15,893 bases of DNA from contig PMBV01000176.1 of the NCBI GenBank assembly GCA_003153055.1, positions 365 through 16,257 of the forward strand. Reading direction: 5' to 3'. The notes below the pieces were generated by a model. It saw nothing but the letters and a program-made list of their open reading frames with translations. It was not told the origin of the DNA and did not search any database. Both the position numbers and the translations under genes were made by a program. Origin of the DNA: Myxococcales bacterium (GTDB lineage Bacteria; Myxococcota; Myxococcia; Myxococcales; Myxococcaceae). This document shows, piece after piece, positions 1-8,071 of the stretch (within the stretch, counting starts at the first letter, position 1; every line of letters starts with the position of its first letter).

Positions 1-546
1 GGCTTTGCCGACGGCGACTTCATCTGGAACCATCCCAACAACGACGAGCTGAGAAAGCGTCGCGCCAGCCCCAACGTCCTCGCGCCCGGCGACGTCGTCT
101 TCATCCCCGACCTCACGATGAAGGTCGTCCATTGCGCCACTGGCACGTCCCACCGGTTCGTGGTGCGGCTGCCCACACGAGCCGTGAACGTCGTCCTGCG
201 AGACGGAGCCGGAGCGCCGATTGCCAACTCACCGTACGTGCTGCGGGCGGGAGACACCGTGCGCAAGGGGCGCAGCGACGCTGGCGGCGTGGTGCACGAA
301 GCAGGGCTTCGTCCGAGCATCGATCGCGCGACCCTCGAGCTGACGGAACTCGGTAACACTCGAGAGCTCCTCATCGGCCACTTGAACCCGCACGACCACG
401 AGTCGGGATGGCGCCAGCGGCTGGCGAACCTGGGCTACGACGACGACGAAGACGGGCTCGCCGAGTTCCGGCGTGACCAAAAGCTGCCTGAGGATGCGGC
501 CGAGGCCACGGTGCAGAATGCCCTGTATCAGCAGTCGAAGGCGTGA
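1..546 (+). CDS. LysM / peptidoglycan-binding domain protein (5' truncated)
   Basis: The frame is open from the first base of the window, so the true start lies upstream; 181 residues and a TGA stop are visible. Residues 1-38 look like the end of a LysM repeat, with the pattern N-H-P-x-N-x-x-L-R and then P-N-V-L-x-P-G-D-V-V-F-I-P. Residues of about 40-120 look like a small beta-rich (Ig-like or transthyretin-like) segment with D-A-G-G. Residues of about 125-180 resemble a degenerate peptidoglycan-binding-1 domain (W-R-Q-R-L-A-N-L-G-Y-D). From recollection, this LysM plus PG-binding layout is common in proteins encoded beside VgrG/PAAR genes of type VI secretion loci in myxobacteria. A cell-wall-binding accessory or adaptor role is inferred. 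The next gene starts about 90 nt downstream on the same strand, so the two are probably co-transcribed. An internal ATG at 118 is not a credible start because it would split the LysM motif. Confidence 0.75.
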   Translation, partial: GFADGDFIWNHPNNDELRKRRASPNVLAPGDVVFIPDLTMKVVHCATGTSHRFVVRLPTRAVNVVLRDGAGAPIANSPYVLRAGDTVRKGRSDAGGVVHEAGLRPSIDRATLELTELGNTRELLIGHLNPHDHESGWRQRLANLGYDDDEDGLAEFRRDQKLPEDAAEATVQNALYQQSKA

Positions 547-638
547 AGACGGACGAGGCCGGCTAACCGATTGCCAGCACCCAGGGAACCACGGGCGCCG
601 CCGTCGTGATTTCTTGGGCGATGCGGATGGGGAGCGTG

Positions 639-3600
639 ATGCCAACTTTCGAAGTGCTGGTGAGGATTGAAGGCCCGTCGACTGCGGCGCTCGAGTCAGC
701 ATGGGTGTACATCCATGATGCCGGTGTCACGACAACCTATCGCACGGACCCGAGCGGTCGGCTGCGCAGGCTCACAGACGGGGCGCCCAACGAGAACGCG
801 ACGCTCCCATGGAAGTACGACACCAAGGTCCTCCTGGAGGTGCCGAAAACGGTCCGCCTCTTCACGAGCAGGGGCGCACGTCCCTTGCCCAAGACCGTGC
901 TCGACTCGTCGGTCTTCAATGATCCACACGCGTACAGCGAGCGAAGCATCGCCCTGCCCACCAACTCGCCCCCCAATGCCATCGCCGCGAGCAGCGCGAC
1001 CGTCGTGGCGATCGCCACCGCAGAGGTGCATTTGCCAGCAAACGAAGTGCGACTGACGCAGCCTGCGGAGCTGTCGCTCTGCCCGGTGCTATGGGAACAA
1101 GCGGCGGAAGACGCCACCGACGACGCCAAGGATTACCTGCGTGCCGGCATTGGTCAGGGCACGTCAACCCCGGGTGAGACGTCTACCCCAGCGGTGCCGC
1201 CAACCGGTGTATCGGTGCACGAGCGCGGCGTGGTGGTCAAGGGGCAGGTTGCCGCCGCCGCCCAGCACGTCAGGGTGCGATTCTTTGACGGAGGTGGGAA
1301 CGCGCTCCAGCTGCGCACGAGCCCGACCGCGGCCCCGGCCCAGGAGATCGAAGTGTCCACCACCGGAGGGAGCGGAGGGAGGGTTTTCGAGGCGAACGTC
1401 TGGTTCGACCAAACCGCCAACGCCTTCGGGCTCGTACATGTCATCGTGGAGTCCCACGACCCGGGGGAGGAGCGGCACCATCTGGACGGGTTCACCGTGC
1501 TGCTCGCCGGCCTGCAGATCGCAATGGTCGACGACTCGACGAAGAACATCAACGGTGCCCAGCCGGGCGACGTGCTCAGACAGGCTGACGAGCGAGTCGT
1601 GCTCGACTTCAAAAAGTCGCCGGTCCGAGACGTCGCCAGCTGCGATCTCTTCGTCCACGCTTTCCGAGTAAAGAAGCTGCAAGCCGACAAGGCAGCCAAG
1701 GATAAGGCCGCGAACCTCGCCGCGGTCTCGGCTGGCTTCGAGGGCCTGCGGGTGGCGAGCAGCAACGCGAGCACGGCACTCGCGACCGTGGCGACAGCAG
1801 CCGGGGCGACGCAAGCGCAAGCGGCGCTGACCACCGCCCGCGCCCAACTCATGGCACTCCGAACGGCCTTCACCGCGGCCAACCTCAGCGCGCGGATCAC
1901 CACCGCGCTCCAAAACACCCCAAACCGGGACGCCACGACGGACTCGCAATTCGACACGGCCATGCAGGCGCTGGCGACCGCGCTGGCCGCCACCAACGCC
2001 GCGATCGTTCCAGCGCTCACCCAGGCCGTTGCCGCGATGACGACGGCACTGGGACAGGCGGAGCAAGAGGTCGTCATTGCGCAAGGCCATGTCGCCACTG
2101 AGGTGTCCTCCGGGAGTGCAGTCGCTCACGGCGCCCGGGTGACAGCGACCGCGGCAGCGACAGCGCAACTCCAGACCTTCGAGACGACCCGCGCCTCCGG
2201 CCTCTCCATCGCCACCAACGCAAGAAACGGCCTGGTTGGCCCCGCAGGCCCGGCGAACACTGCGTTGCAGCAGGCCGAAGTCCGCAACGGACAACTGCGG
2301 ACACTCGCCAAGAACGCCGCCAACGCGGCGCTGGCCGAAGAGAGACGAGCGCGGCGGATGGTCTCCTACCTCATCCGGGGCGACCAGCAGCGGGCCTACA
2401 ACGCGACTGGTCCGTCGGTGCCCCACCCTCAGATGCCAATGTTCATGGCCGAGCTGCATTTGCTTGGGGTCACCACCGAGCGCATCGAAGAACTCCTCGT
2501 GCGACGCAAGATGTCCGTCCCGGCCCTGTCAGGCGTGCCCGTGGCGAGCGCCCTCCAACTTGACATCGACTGGCAGCTCCGGTTCCAGTGGAAGGGCCCC
2601 GACGTCAGCCCGCCGGCTACCCCACCTGCCTGGTTCGTCGACCCCAATCCTGGCGGGTACAGCCTTGACGAGCGGTTTGGCGGCATTTGGACGTCGACGG
2701 GGATCCAAAACAAACCGCAGCTCGTGAAGCTGGCACTCGACAGCAAAGATGCCCTCGCACTTGATGGCGACGCCGCACGTGGGGCCTTCGAGCCAGCGCC
2801 CGTGGCGCTGCCATTTCCTGTCGCTACCCGGCGGATCCCGATCGTCGCGATGGCAAACCGCCAGCGCGCATGGGGTCGGGGCGCCGGTGCGGTATCGAGC
2901 CCCGCGGTGGTCATCGAGTGGCAAGTCCCCATCGTCGACGCCCAAGGGCGAGAGCGCCTGCGCGGGGGAGACGCGACCCTCACCGTAGAGACGCTCGCGG
3001 TCGACGGGCACCGGATTGATCGCGGTGCCTCCACTCCCGCAGGTGCCTCGACTGCGGATCTGCGGCTGGTGCCCTTCCGCGTCAAAGGGAACAACATCTC
3101 GGCGAACCTCGCCAATCCGACAGATCCCCTAAGCCAGACCTTCGACGCCGTCATCGAAGAGGCGTACAACTTGCTCGCACCGAGTCACGTCGCTCGAAGC
3201 ATCGATGTGGCCGGGTGGCGGCTCGCCTTCCGGCACATCGCCAGTCACGAGTCTGGGGCAAAGCAGTTCAATGGGGCAACGTGGACTGATTACCGCGATT
3301 GGGATGTGAACGGTCAGCGCAACATCGCATGGTCGTATGGCCAGGAACTCGGGATGCCTCTGCATGGTCATCCTCACGGATTCACCATGGCCCAGGTCGA
3401 TCCACACCCCTCCCACGATGTGATGTGGAGCTACATCGAGGCCATACGCGCCGGTATCCGAGTGCTTTTCGCGAAGGCGGAAATCGCGAAGAACGACCTC
3501 GTCGCCCGGGCCAACCAGGCCAATCAAGCCTACCAGGCGAAGGTAGCCGCTGGAACCCTTGGTCCGAACGAACAGAACCCCAACGCCACCCTCGACCTCA

Positions 3601-3845
3601 CGATCGCCAGCCACCGCGAAGCCCTATTGCGAGCAGCCACCAAGCGTTACAACGGCGGTCAGGAGTTCGTCTGGGGTCACCCCTCCGGGTATGTTGCGCC
3701 CGCTCCCCCTGCCGCTGCACAACCGATGTGCTGGGTTATTCAGCCCACCATCAAGAACGACTATCCGAACCTCGCCCTCGGTACCCACGTCAACTACAGC
3801 CTGCCTGAGCCCATCGACTTCACCCAATTCGTGCTTCCGCCCTGA
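639..3845 (+). CDS. Giant secreted-effector candidate with C-terminal lytic-transglycosylase-like domain
   Basis: The start is taken as ATG 639 (1068 aa), because GGAG at 631-634 lies just upstream and the protein then opens directly with a beta-rich domain; the same frame could also start at GTG 606, ATG 621 or ATG 627. Residues of about 1-90 look Ig-like or carboxypeptidase-regulatory-like (A-W-V-Y-I-H-D-A-G, then T-D-P-S-G). Residues of about 180-310 are beta-rich. Residues of about 348-578 are strongly Ala/Thr-rich and helical, probably a coiled coil. The C-terminus has transglycosylase landmarks: A-S-H-E-S-G with candidate catalytic E871, G-F-T-M-A-Q-V-D at 914-921, and Y-N-G-G at 1004-1007. 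Lytic transglycosylases cleave the glycan strands of peptidoglycan. No signal peptide is visible, which fits delivery by a dedicated secretion system such as type VI. The upstream neighbour is a peptidoglycan-binding protein. The transglycosylase assignment comes from motif reading only; the effector role is inferred. Confidence 0.72.
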   Translation: MPTFEVLVRIEGPSTAALESAWVYIHDAGVTTTYRTDPSGRLRRLTDGAPNENATLPWKYDTKVLLEVPKTVRLFTSRGARPLPKTVLDSSVFNDPHAYSERSIALPTNSPPNAIAASSATVVAIATAEVHLPANEVRLTQPAELSLCPVLWEQAAEDATDDAKDYLRAGIGQGTSTPGETSTPAVPPTGVSVHERGVVVKGQVAAAAQHVRVRFFDGGGNALQLRTSPTAAPAQEIEVSTTGGSGGRVFEANVWFDQTANAFGLVHVIVESHDPGEERHHLDGFTVLLAGLQIAMVDDSTKNINGAQPGDVLRQADERVVLDFKKSPVRDVASCDLFVHAFRVKKLQADKAAKDKAANLAAVSAGFEGLRVASSNASTALATVATAAGATQAQAALTTARAQLMALRTAFTAANLSARITTALQNTPNRDATTDSQFDTAMQALATALAATNAAIVPALTQAVAAMTTALGQAEQEVVIAQGHVATEVSSGSAVAHGARVTATAAATAQLQTFETTRASGLSIATNARNGLVGPAGPANTALQQAEVRNGQLRTLAKNAANAALAEERRARRMVSYLIRGDQQRAYNATGPSVPHPQMPMFMAELHLLGVTTERIEELLVRRKMSVPALSGVPVASALQLDIDWQLRFQWKGPDVSPPATPPAWFVDPNPGGYSLDERFGGIWTSTGIQNKPQLVKLALDSKDALALDGDAARGAFEPAPVALPFPVATRRIPIVAMANRQRAWGRGAGAVSSPAVVIEWQVPIVDAQGRERLRGGDATLTVETLAVDGHRIDRGASTPAGASTADLRLVPFRVKGNNISANLANPTDPLSQTFDAVIEEAYNLLAPSHVARSIDVAGWRLAFRHIASHESGAKQFNGATWTDYRDWDVNGQRNIAWSYGQELGMPLHGHPHGFTMAQVDPHPSHDVMWSYIEAIRAGIRVLFAKAEIAKNDLVARANQANQAYQAKVAAGTLGPNEQNPNATLDLTIASHREALLRAATKRYNGGQEFVWGHPSGYVAPAPPAAAQPMCWVIQPTIKNDYPNLALGTHVNYSLPEPIDFTQFVLPP

Positions 3846-3918
3846 GCGGCACTCGACCGGGTCGTGGGGCAGACTGCTGGCCGTGTCAACTGGTGGAGGT
3901 GTCCCACCGAGGGTCCTG

Positions 3919-5085
3919 TCAGGGACGCTGACCCGCCCGAGCCAACTCCCTCTCCTGAGTGGTCGCGTCACGCACGATGACGCCGTCGAGGGTGAGCGCC
4001 ACCTCGCCCGCTTCCTCTCGGGGGTCGTCGGGGTCAACGCCGTGGTGGAAGTTCAAGGCAAGGCCAACCAGCAACACGACCCTACGCCCGTCTGGAGACG
4101 GCCACCACGAGGGCCGACCGAGGGCGACACCGTTGCCGCCCCACGGCTCGTACCAGGCGTTCCGCACACAAAAACCCTTTGGGGCGCGCGACAGGAAGAC
4201 AATGCTGGCCGCGTCCCCTTGGATGCCCACGACCTCGACCTCATCCACTCCGCGCCGCACCAGGTGGCGAAAGGCGACACGAGCCCGGTCATCGCGCCCC
4301 CAACGCTCGTAGAGTCGCCCAACCTCGTCACCGGGTAGCCACGTGTCCAGCCGAAGGTCCGGGCCTTGAGACTCGGGGTTGGTGATGTCGAGGCGCGCAT
4401 TGCGAGTCTTCGGGCAAACGACACTGACTGTCGTCGCGCTCTGGGCGCCTGGCCGTGGCCGGAAAAGACCCATATCGTCGAGGTACAGCGGTTCCCCGGC
4501 CCCGAGCAGGACCGGCGTCCCAGGCTGGGGATCGAATGCGAGCCCGCCGACATCTCGTTCGAGGACTCTTCGGACACGGGTCCCGTCGGTGGCGAAAACC
4601 ACCGAGAGGAACGCCGGCGGCGAAGCTGAAGCGGCCACGGACGTCCGATCTCCCGTTGCCTCGAGGAGCACGAGCGCTTGATGACCATCGCGAGATTGCC
4701 ACGCTGAGACGAGAGACAAGCGGGCGAATGGCGTGCCTACCGGCGTCTGCCACGAGCTCAGGACACAGAAACCTTCATGCGCGGGAGAAAGGAGGAGAAC
4801 GGTCGCCTGCCCGCCCTCGGCTGAACCTCGCTCGATGAAACCCCGTACCTCAACGGGCCGGCCCGACACGCTCAATCGCTCGGGCGGAAACGCCTGGTCT
4901 TGGACCCGCCGGGTCTGATGATCCATGAGCACTGCGAATGCGTCGGCAGGGCCCCAGTGACCGGCCGCGGGCGCAATGCCCCCATCCATCACGGGAGCTG
5001 CCCCGAACCCGGGGCACGCTGGCTGAGTTGCTTCCAGCCCACCAGGAACGAGGAGCAGAGCCAAGCTGAGAAGAGGGGCGCTCAT
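3919..5085 (-). CDS. Exported protein of unknown function with two tandem ~160-residue modules
   Basis: This 388-residue protein belongs to no family I recognise. Residues 1-19 form a signal peptide-like hydrophobic stretch (L-L-S-L-A-L-L-L-V-P, likely cleavage after L-E-A). There is no lipobox, so a soluble periplasmic or secreted protein is likely. The mature part is a duplication: the module starting at C24-P25 matches the one starting at C224-P225. Matching landmarks are P46/P251, G82-F83/G287-I288, G-F-C-V at 105-108 and 304-307, W112/W311, W129/W328, D133-G134/D332-G333 and D167-G168/D367-G368. Each module therefore has a Cys pair (C24 with C107, C224 with C306) that could form a disulfide. 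Its 3' end faces the end of the effector candidate, 73 nt away. It lies downstream of ssrA on the same strand. ATG 5085 follows an SD-like AAGGTGG that falls in a hairpin. An immunity or inhibitor role is only a hypothesis. Confidence 0.7.
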   Translation of the reverse strand: MSAPLLSLALLLVPGGLEATQPACPGFGAAPVMDGGIAPAAGHWGPADAFAVLMDHQTRRVQDQAFPPERLSVSGRPVEVRGFIERGSAEGGQATVLLLSPAHEGFCVLSSWQTPVGTPFARLSLVSAWQSRDGHQALVLLEATGDRTSVAASASPPAFLSVVFATDGTRVRRVLERDVGGLAFDPQPGTPVLLGAGEPLYLDDMGLFRPRPGAQSATTVSVVCPKTRNARLDITNPESQGPDLRLDTWLPGDEVGRLYERWGRDDRARVAFRHLVRRGVDEVEVVGIQGDAASIVFLSRAPKGFCVRNAWYEPWGGNGVALGRPSWWPSPDGRRVVLLVGLALNFHHGVDPDDPREEAGEVALTLDGVIVRDATTQERELARAGQRP

Positions 5086-5096
5086 AACAAACCAGT

Positions 5097-5113
5097 GCCA
5101 CCTTCGCGGTGGC
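5097..5113 (-). promoter_or_regulatory. Hairpin covering the SD-like sequence of the duplicated exported protein
   Basis: On the minus strand, GCCACC-GCGAA-GGTGGC gives a perfect 6-bp GC-rich stem with a 5-nt loop, 11 nt before the ATG at 5085. The 3' arm contains the only SD-like sequence (AAGGTGG) of that gene. It is followed by the T-rich stretch ACTGGTTTGTT, so it could alternatively be a weak terminator for ssrA transcripts. Confidence 0.4.
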
Positions 5114-5132
5114 TACAGCGACCGCGCAACCA

Positions 5133-5519
<387 letters not shown>

Positions 5520-5523
5520 AGTT

Positions 5524-5552
5524 GTCAAAGACCTACCCCTGCTCTACCTCAA
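5524..5552 (-). promoter_or_regulatory. Possible ssrA promoter
   Basis: On the minus strand, TTGAGG (5547-5552) lies 17 nt before TTTGAC (5524-5529), with the mature tmRNA 5' end 5 nt further on. The -35 is reasonable and the -10 is poor, so this is tentative. If the primary transcript has a longer leader that is trimmed, the promoter would lie further upstream. Confidence 0.3.
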
Positions 5553-5554
5553 GT

Positions 5555-5602
5555 TGACGGCCCCGTCACCCTCGGCTGACGGCAATGACGTACGTCAGGT
5601 CA
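5555..5602. promoter_or_regulatory. Cluster of TGACG half-sites, candidate operator
   Basis: This 48-bp stretch between ssrA and the OmpA-type gene holds TGACGG-CC-CCGTCA (5555-5568), a single TGACGG (5577-5582) and the perfect 12-bp palindrome TGACGTACGTCA (5586-5597). A further GTCA follows at 5599-5602. The same half-site occurs five times in two dyads and a single copy. This is what an array of binding sites for a dimeric regulator would look like. The regulator is not known. Confidence 0.5.
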
Positions 5603-5654
5603 CGAAACAGCGGAATTCCTCGGGAGCCGACAAGCAGGTAGAAGCCAAGGGCCA

Positions 5655-7277
5655 GTGCGCCCCCTCGCCGTCTTCATGTTGGCAGCGACCCTCGGAGCGA
5701 CCGAGGGATGGGCGCAGTCCGATCCCTTTGCCCGAGGCATCGATGCAGTGCCGTTGAAGTTGAGCCCTGCCCTGAGCTCGGGTCTCATCCTCGACGGGGC
5801 CGAGCTCGAGACGACGCACTCGTGGATGCTCCAGGCCCTGGTCGACCTCAACGTCGGCATCATGAGCCTCAAGTTCGGGAAAGAGCCGCTGGGAGCGCTC
5901 ATCCCCCTGCGCACCGACGTCCACATCATGGGGGCCTATCAGCTCCACTCGCGCTTCGAGCTGGCCGCCGATCTCCCCATCACGGTGCTGCAGCTCAACA
6001 ACTTTCAGGCGCTCGCCGACCAGGGTTTTCCCCAGGACAGCCCCAAGGTCGCCGGCCTGGGAGCCCCCCGCCTCCAGGGCCGCTTCCAGATCCTCAAGCA
6101 GAGCGAAGTCCCCATCGTCGGGCTGGCGGCGATCCTCGAGGTGCGCATCCCCGTGGGTGACAAGGCCAGCTTCCTGTCTGACCAAGGCTTCGTCATCGCC
6201 CCCCGCCTGGCCATCGAGCGGGCGCTGGGCCCGGTACGACTCCTCGCCAACGCCGGCTTCAGGTTCCGCACCGCCATGGGCCAGTACCTCAACCTCTTCG
6301 TCGGCCATGAGTTCACCCTGGGCGGCGGCGCCATCGTCGCCCTCCCCGAGGGGGGCGGCTTTCGACAGAACCAGATCCTCGCCGAGGTCAACCTCGCCAC
6401 CCCGGCCGAGGCGCCCTTCACCTTCACCCAGGCCGACTCCCTCAAGACGCCCTTCGAGGTGATGCTCGGCGCCCGCACGGTCCTCGGCGATCACTGGCGG
6501 CTCCAGCTCTCGGTCGGCAAGGGCCTGGGCGAGACCGGCTACGGCCGCGAGACCATCCGCGTCTCCCTCGCGCTGGCCTACCAAGACCTCCTCCCTCCCG
6601 ATCGCGACGGCGACGGCATCCCCGACGCGGTCGACGGCTGCCCCGACATTCCCGAAGACAAAGACGGCTACCAAGACGAAGACGGCTGCCCCGAGCCGAA
6701 CCCCGAGAACGACCGCGACGGTGACGGAGTGCCCGACGACGTCGACATGTGCCCCGACAACCCCGGGCCTCCGCAGCTCCAGGGCTGCCCCGACCGCGAC
6801 GGAGACCAGATCCCCGACATCTCGGACAAGTGCCCTGATCAGCCCGGGCCGCCCGACCGCGAGGGCTGTCCGCCGCCTCCCGATGAGGAGCCCGTCGTCC
6901 TCGAGTCCGAGCGCATTCGCATCAACAACCAGATCCTCTTCGAGTTCGGCTCCGACCGCATCGACCGCAAGTCCTTCAAGCTCCTCGACGACGTCGCTCA
7001 GGTCCTCCGGGCCCACCGCGAGGTCGCCCCAGTGCTCGTCGAGGGCCACACCGACAACATCGGGCCCCGAGCCTTCAACCTCGACCTCTCCAGGCGACGG
7101 GCCAAGTCCGTCGAGAACTACCTCGTCACCAAGGGCATCTCGAGAGCTCGCCTCAAGAGCGCGGGCTTCGGCTTCGATCGCCCGGTGGTCCCCAACGACA
7201 CCCCGCTCAATCGCGCCAAGAATCGCCGCACCGAGTTCAAGCTCGTCGACGAGTCGAAGCCCGTGACGAAACCATGA
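5655..7277 (+). CDS. OmpA-family outer-membrane protein with thrombospondin type-3 repeats
   Basis: The 540-residue product starts at GTG 5655, which gives a good signal peptide (M-R-P-L-A-V-F-M-L-A-A, cleavage near G-W-A|Q-S-D); an AAGGG lies close upstream. Residues of about 21-312 are beta-rich with alternating hydrophobic positions, probably an outer-membrane barrel. Residues of about 316-413 carry three Ca-binding TSP3 units of the form D-x-D-G-D-x-x-P-D-x-x-D-x-C-P. Residues of about 420-535 form an OmpA-like peptidoglycan-binding domain: G-H-T-D with D467, and S-R-R-R-A with R482. The 15-residue D-to-R spacing matches the meso-DAP-binding pair D271/R286 of E. coli OmpA, and the domain ends in N-R-A-K-N-R-R-T-E-F. 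It would tether the outer membrane to peptidoglycan. Its stop codon overlaps the start of the acyltransferase gene (ATGA), so the two are translationally coupled. Confidence 0.92.
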   Translation: MRPLAVFMLAATLGATEGWAQSDPFARGIDAVPLKLSPALSSGLILDGAELETTHSWMLQALVDLNVGIMSLKFGKEPLGALIPLRTDVHIMGAYQLHSRFELAADLPITVLQLNNFQALADQGFPQDSPKVAGLGAPRLQGRFQILKQSEVPIVGLAAILEVRIPVGDKASFLSDQGFVIAPRLAIERALGPVRLLANAGFRFRTAMGQYLNLFVGHEFTLGGGAIVALPEGGGFRQNQILAEVNLATPAEAPFTFTQADSLKTPFEVMLGARTVLGDHWRLQLSVGKGLGETGYGRETIRVSLALAYQDLLPPDRDGDGIPDAVDGCPDIPEDKDGYQDEDGCPEPNPENDRDGDGVPDDVDMCPDNPGPPQLQGCPDRDGDQIPDISDKCPDQPGPPDREGCPPPPDEEPVVLESERIRINNQILFEFGSDRIDRKSFKLLDDVAQVLRAHREVAPVLVEGHTDNIGPRAFNLDLSRRRAKSVENYLVTKGISRARLKSAGFGFDRPVVPNDTPLNRAKNRRTEFKLVDESKPVTKP

Positions 7278-8068
7278 CACCGTCGTCCTCAGACTGGCGT
7301 CCCATGCAGTCCGTCACCTCGATGCTTCGTCTGGTCCTGGGGTTCCTCTTCGTCGCGGTGATGTCGTGCCTGACGATGCTCATCGCCCTCGTGCTCCTGC
7401 CCTCGCGGGTGTTGCGCATCAAGCTGTGCAACGTCTACGGGAAGATCGTCGGCCGGAGCATCGTCGCCATCGCGGGGGTGACGCCGGAGATCGAGCACCG
7501 CGAGCGCCTCGACGGCTCGATGCCCGCCATCTACGTGACCAATCACACCTCGACGCTCGACGCCTTCCTCGGCGTGTGGATGTGCCCCATGGGCGGCTGC
7601 GGCGTGTTCAAGAAGGAGGTCGTTCGCGTTCCCTTCTTCGGCCAGCTGGCCTGGCTCTCGGGTCACCTGCTGCTCGACCGCTTCAACCGCGGCCGGGCCC
7701 TGGAGTCGCTCAGAGAGACCGCCGACCTGGTGAAGAAGCACCGCCTGGGCATCTGGATTCTCCCCGAGGGCACTCGCAGCAAGGACGGCCGGCTCTTGCC
7801 GTTCAAAAAGGGCTTCGTTCACCTCGCCATCGCCACCGGCTTCAAGGTGGTGCCCGTGGTGGTGCACGGCGCTCACCGCAACTGGGAGCTGGGCACCTTC
7901 CGCTTCGTTCCCATGAAGCTCAAGATCGAGGTCCTCCCGGCCATCGACACCTCAAGCTGGACCGAAGACACGGCGACCGATCACGCCGAAGCCGTGCGCC
8001 GGCTCTTCATCGAGCACCTCCCCGCCGATCAACAGCCCGCGCCGGCCCCCGTGCCGATCGCCGCCTGA
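7274..8068 (+). CDS. 1-acyl-sn-glycerol-3-phosphate acyltransferase (PlsC family)
   Basis: This 264-residue membrane-associated enzyme should transfer an acyl chain to the sn-2 position of lysophosphatidic acid or a related lysophospholipid. The N-terminus has a long hydrophobic segment (residues of about 17-43). The catalytic H-x4-D motif is N-H-T-S-T-L-D (H91, D96). The substrate-binding P-E-G-T-R-S motif covers 164-169, followed by F-K-K-G and the V-V-P-V-V-V-H-G strand. All four typical PlsC blocks are in order and the length is normal. ATG 7274 is chosen because it overlaps the upstream TGA (ATGA); ATG 7304 is an alternative. It may be an accessory PlsC paralogue rather than the housekeeping enzyme, so no gene symbol is given. 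It ends 3 nt from the convergent thioredoxin gene. Confidence 0.9.
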   Translation: MTPSSSDWRPMQSVTSMLRLVLGFLFVAVMSCLTMLIALVLLPSRVLRIKLCNVYGKIVGRSIVAIAGVTPEIEHRERLDGSMPAIYVTNHTSTLDAFLGVWMCPMGGCGVFKKEVVRVPFFGQLAWLSGHLLLDRFNRGRALESLRETADLVKKHRLGIWILPEGTRSKDGRLLPFKKGFVHLAIATGFKVVPVVVHGAHRNWELGTFRFVPMKLKIEVLPAIDTSSWTEDTATDHAEAVRRLFIEHLPADQQPAPAPVPIAA

Positions 8069-8071
8069 CCG

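Noticed and set aside
1154..2459. Long minus-strand open frames (314 and 431 codons) opposite the effector candidate
   Set aside because: They mirror the Ala-rich segment of the plus-strand gene and show no domain or credible start region.
3892..3908. GGTGG-CCACC hairpin between the convergent effector and exported-protein genes as a terminator
   Set aside because: The stem is only 5 bp and no T tract follows on either strand; it is not distinguishable from chance in GC-rich DNA.
5523..5528. Perfect minus-strand TTGACA next to the tmRNA 5' end as a -35 box
   Set aside because: It lies only 3-9 nt from the mature 5' end, too close to serve as its -35, and any start from it would fall inside the tmRNA.
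5595..7280. 561-codon open frame on the minus strand opposite the OmpA-type gene
   Set aside because: It is a codon-position mirror of a GC-rich gene. The plus frame has a signal peptide, TSP3 repeats and a complete OmpA domain, while the minus frame is low-complexity Val/Gly/Glu-rich with no motif.
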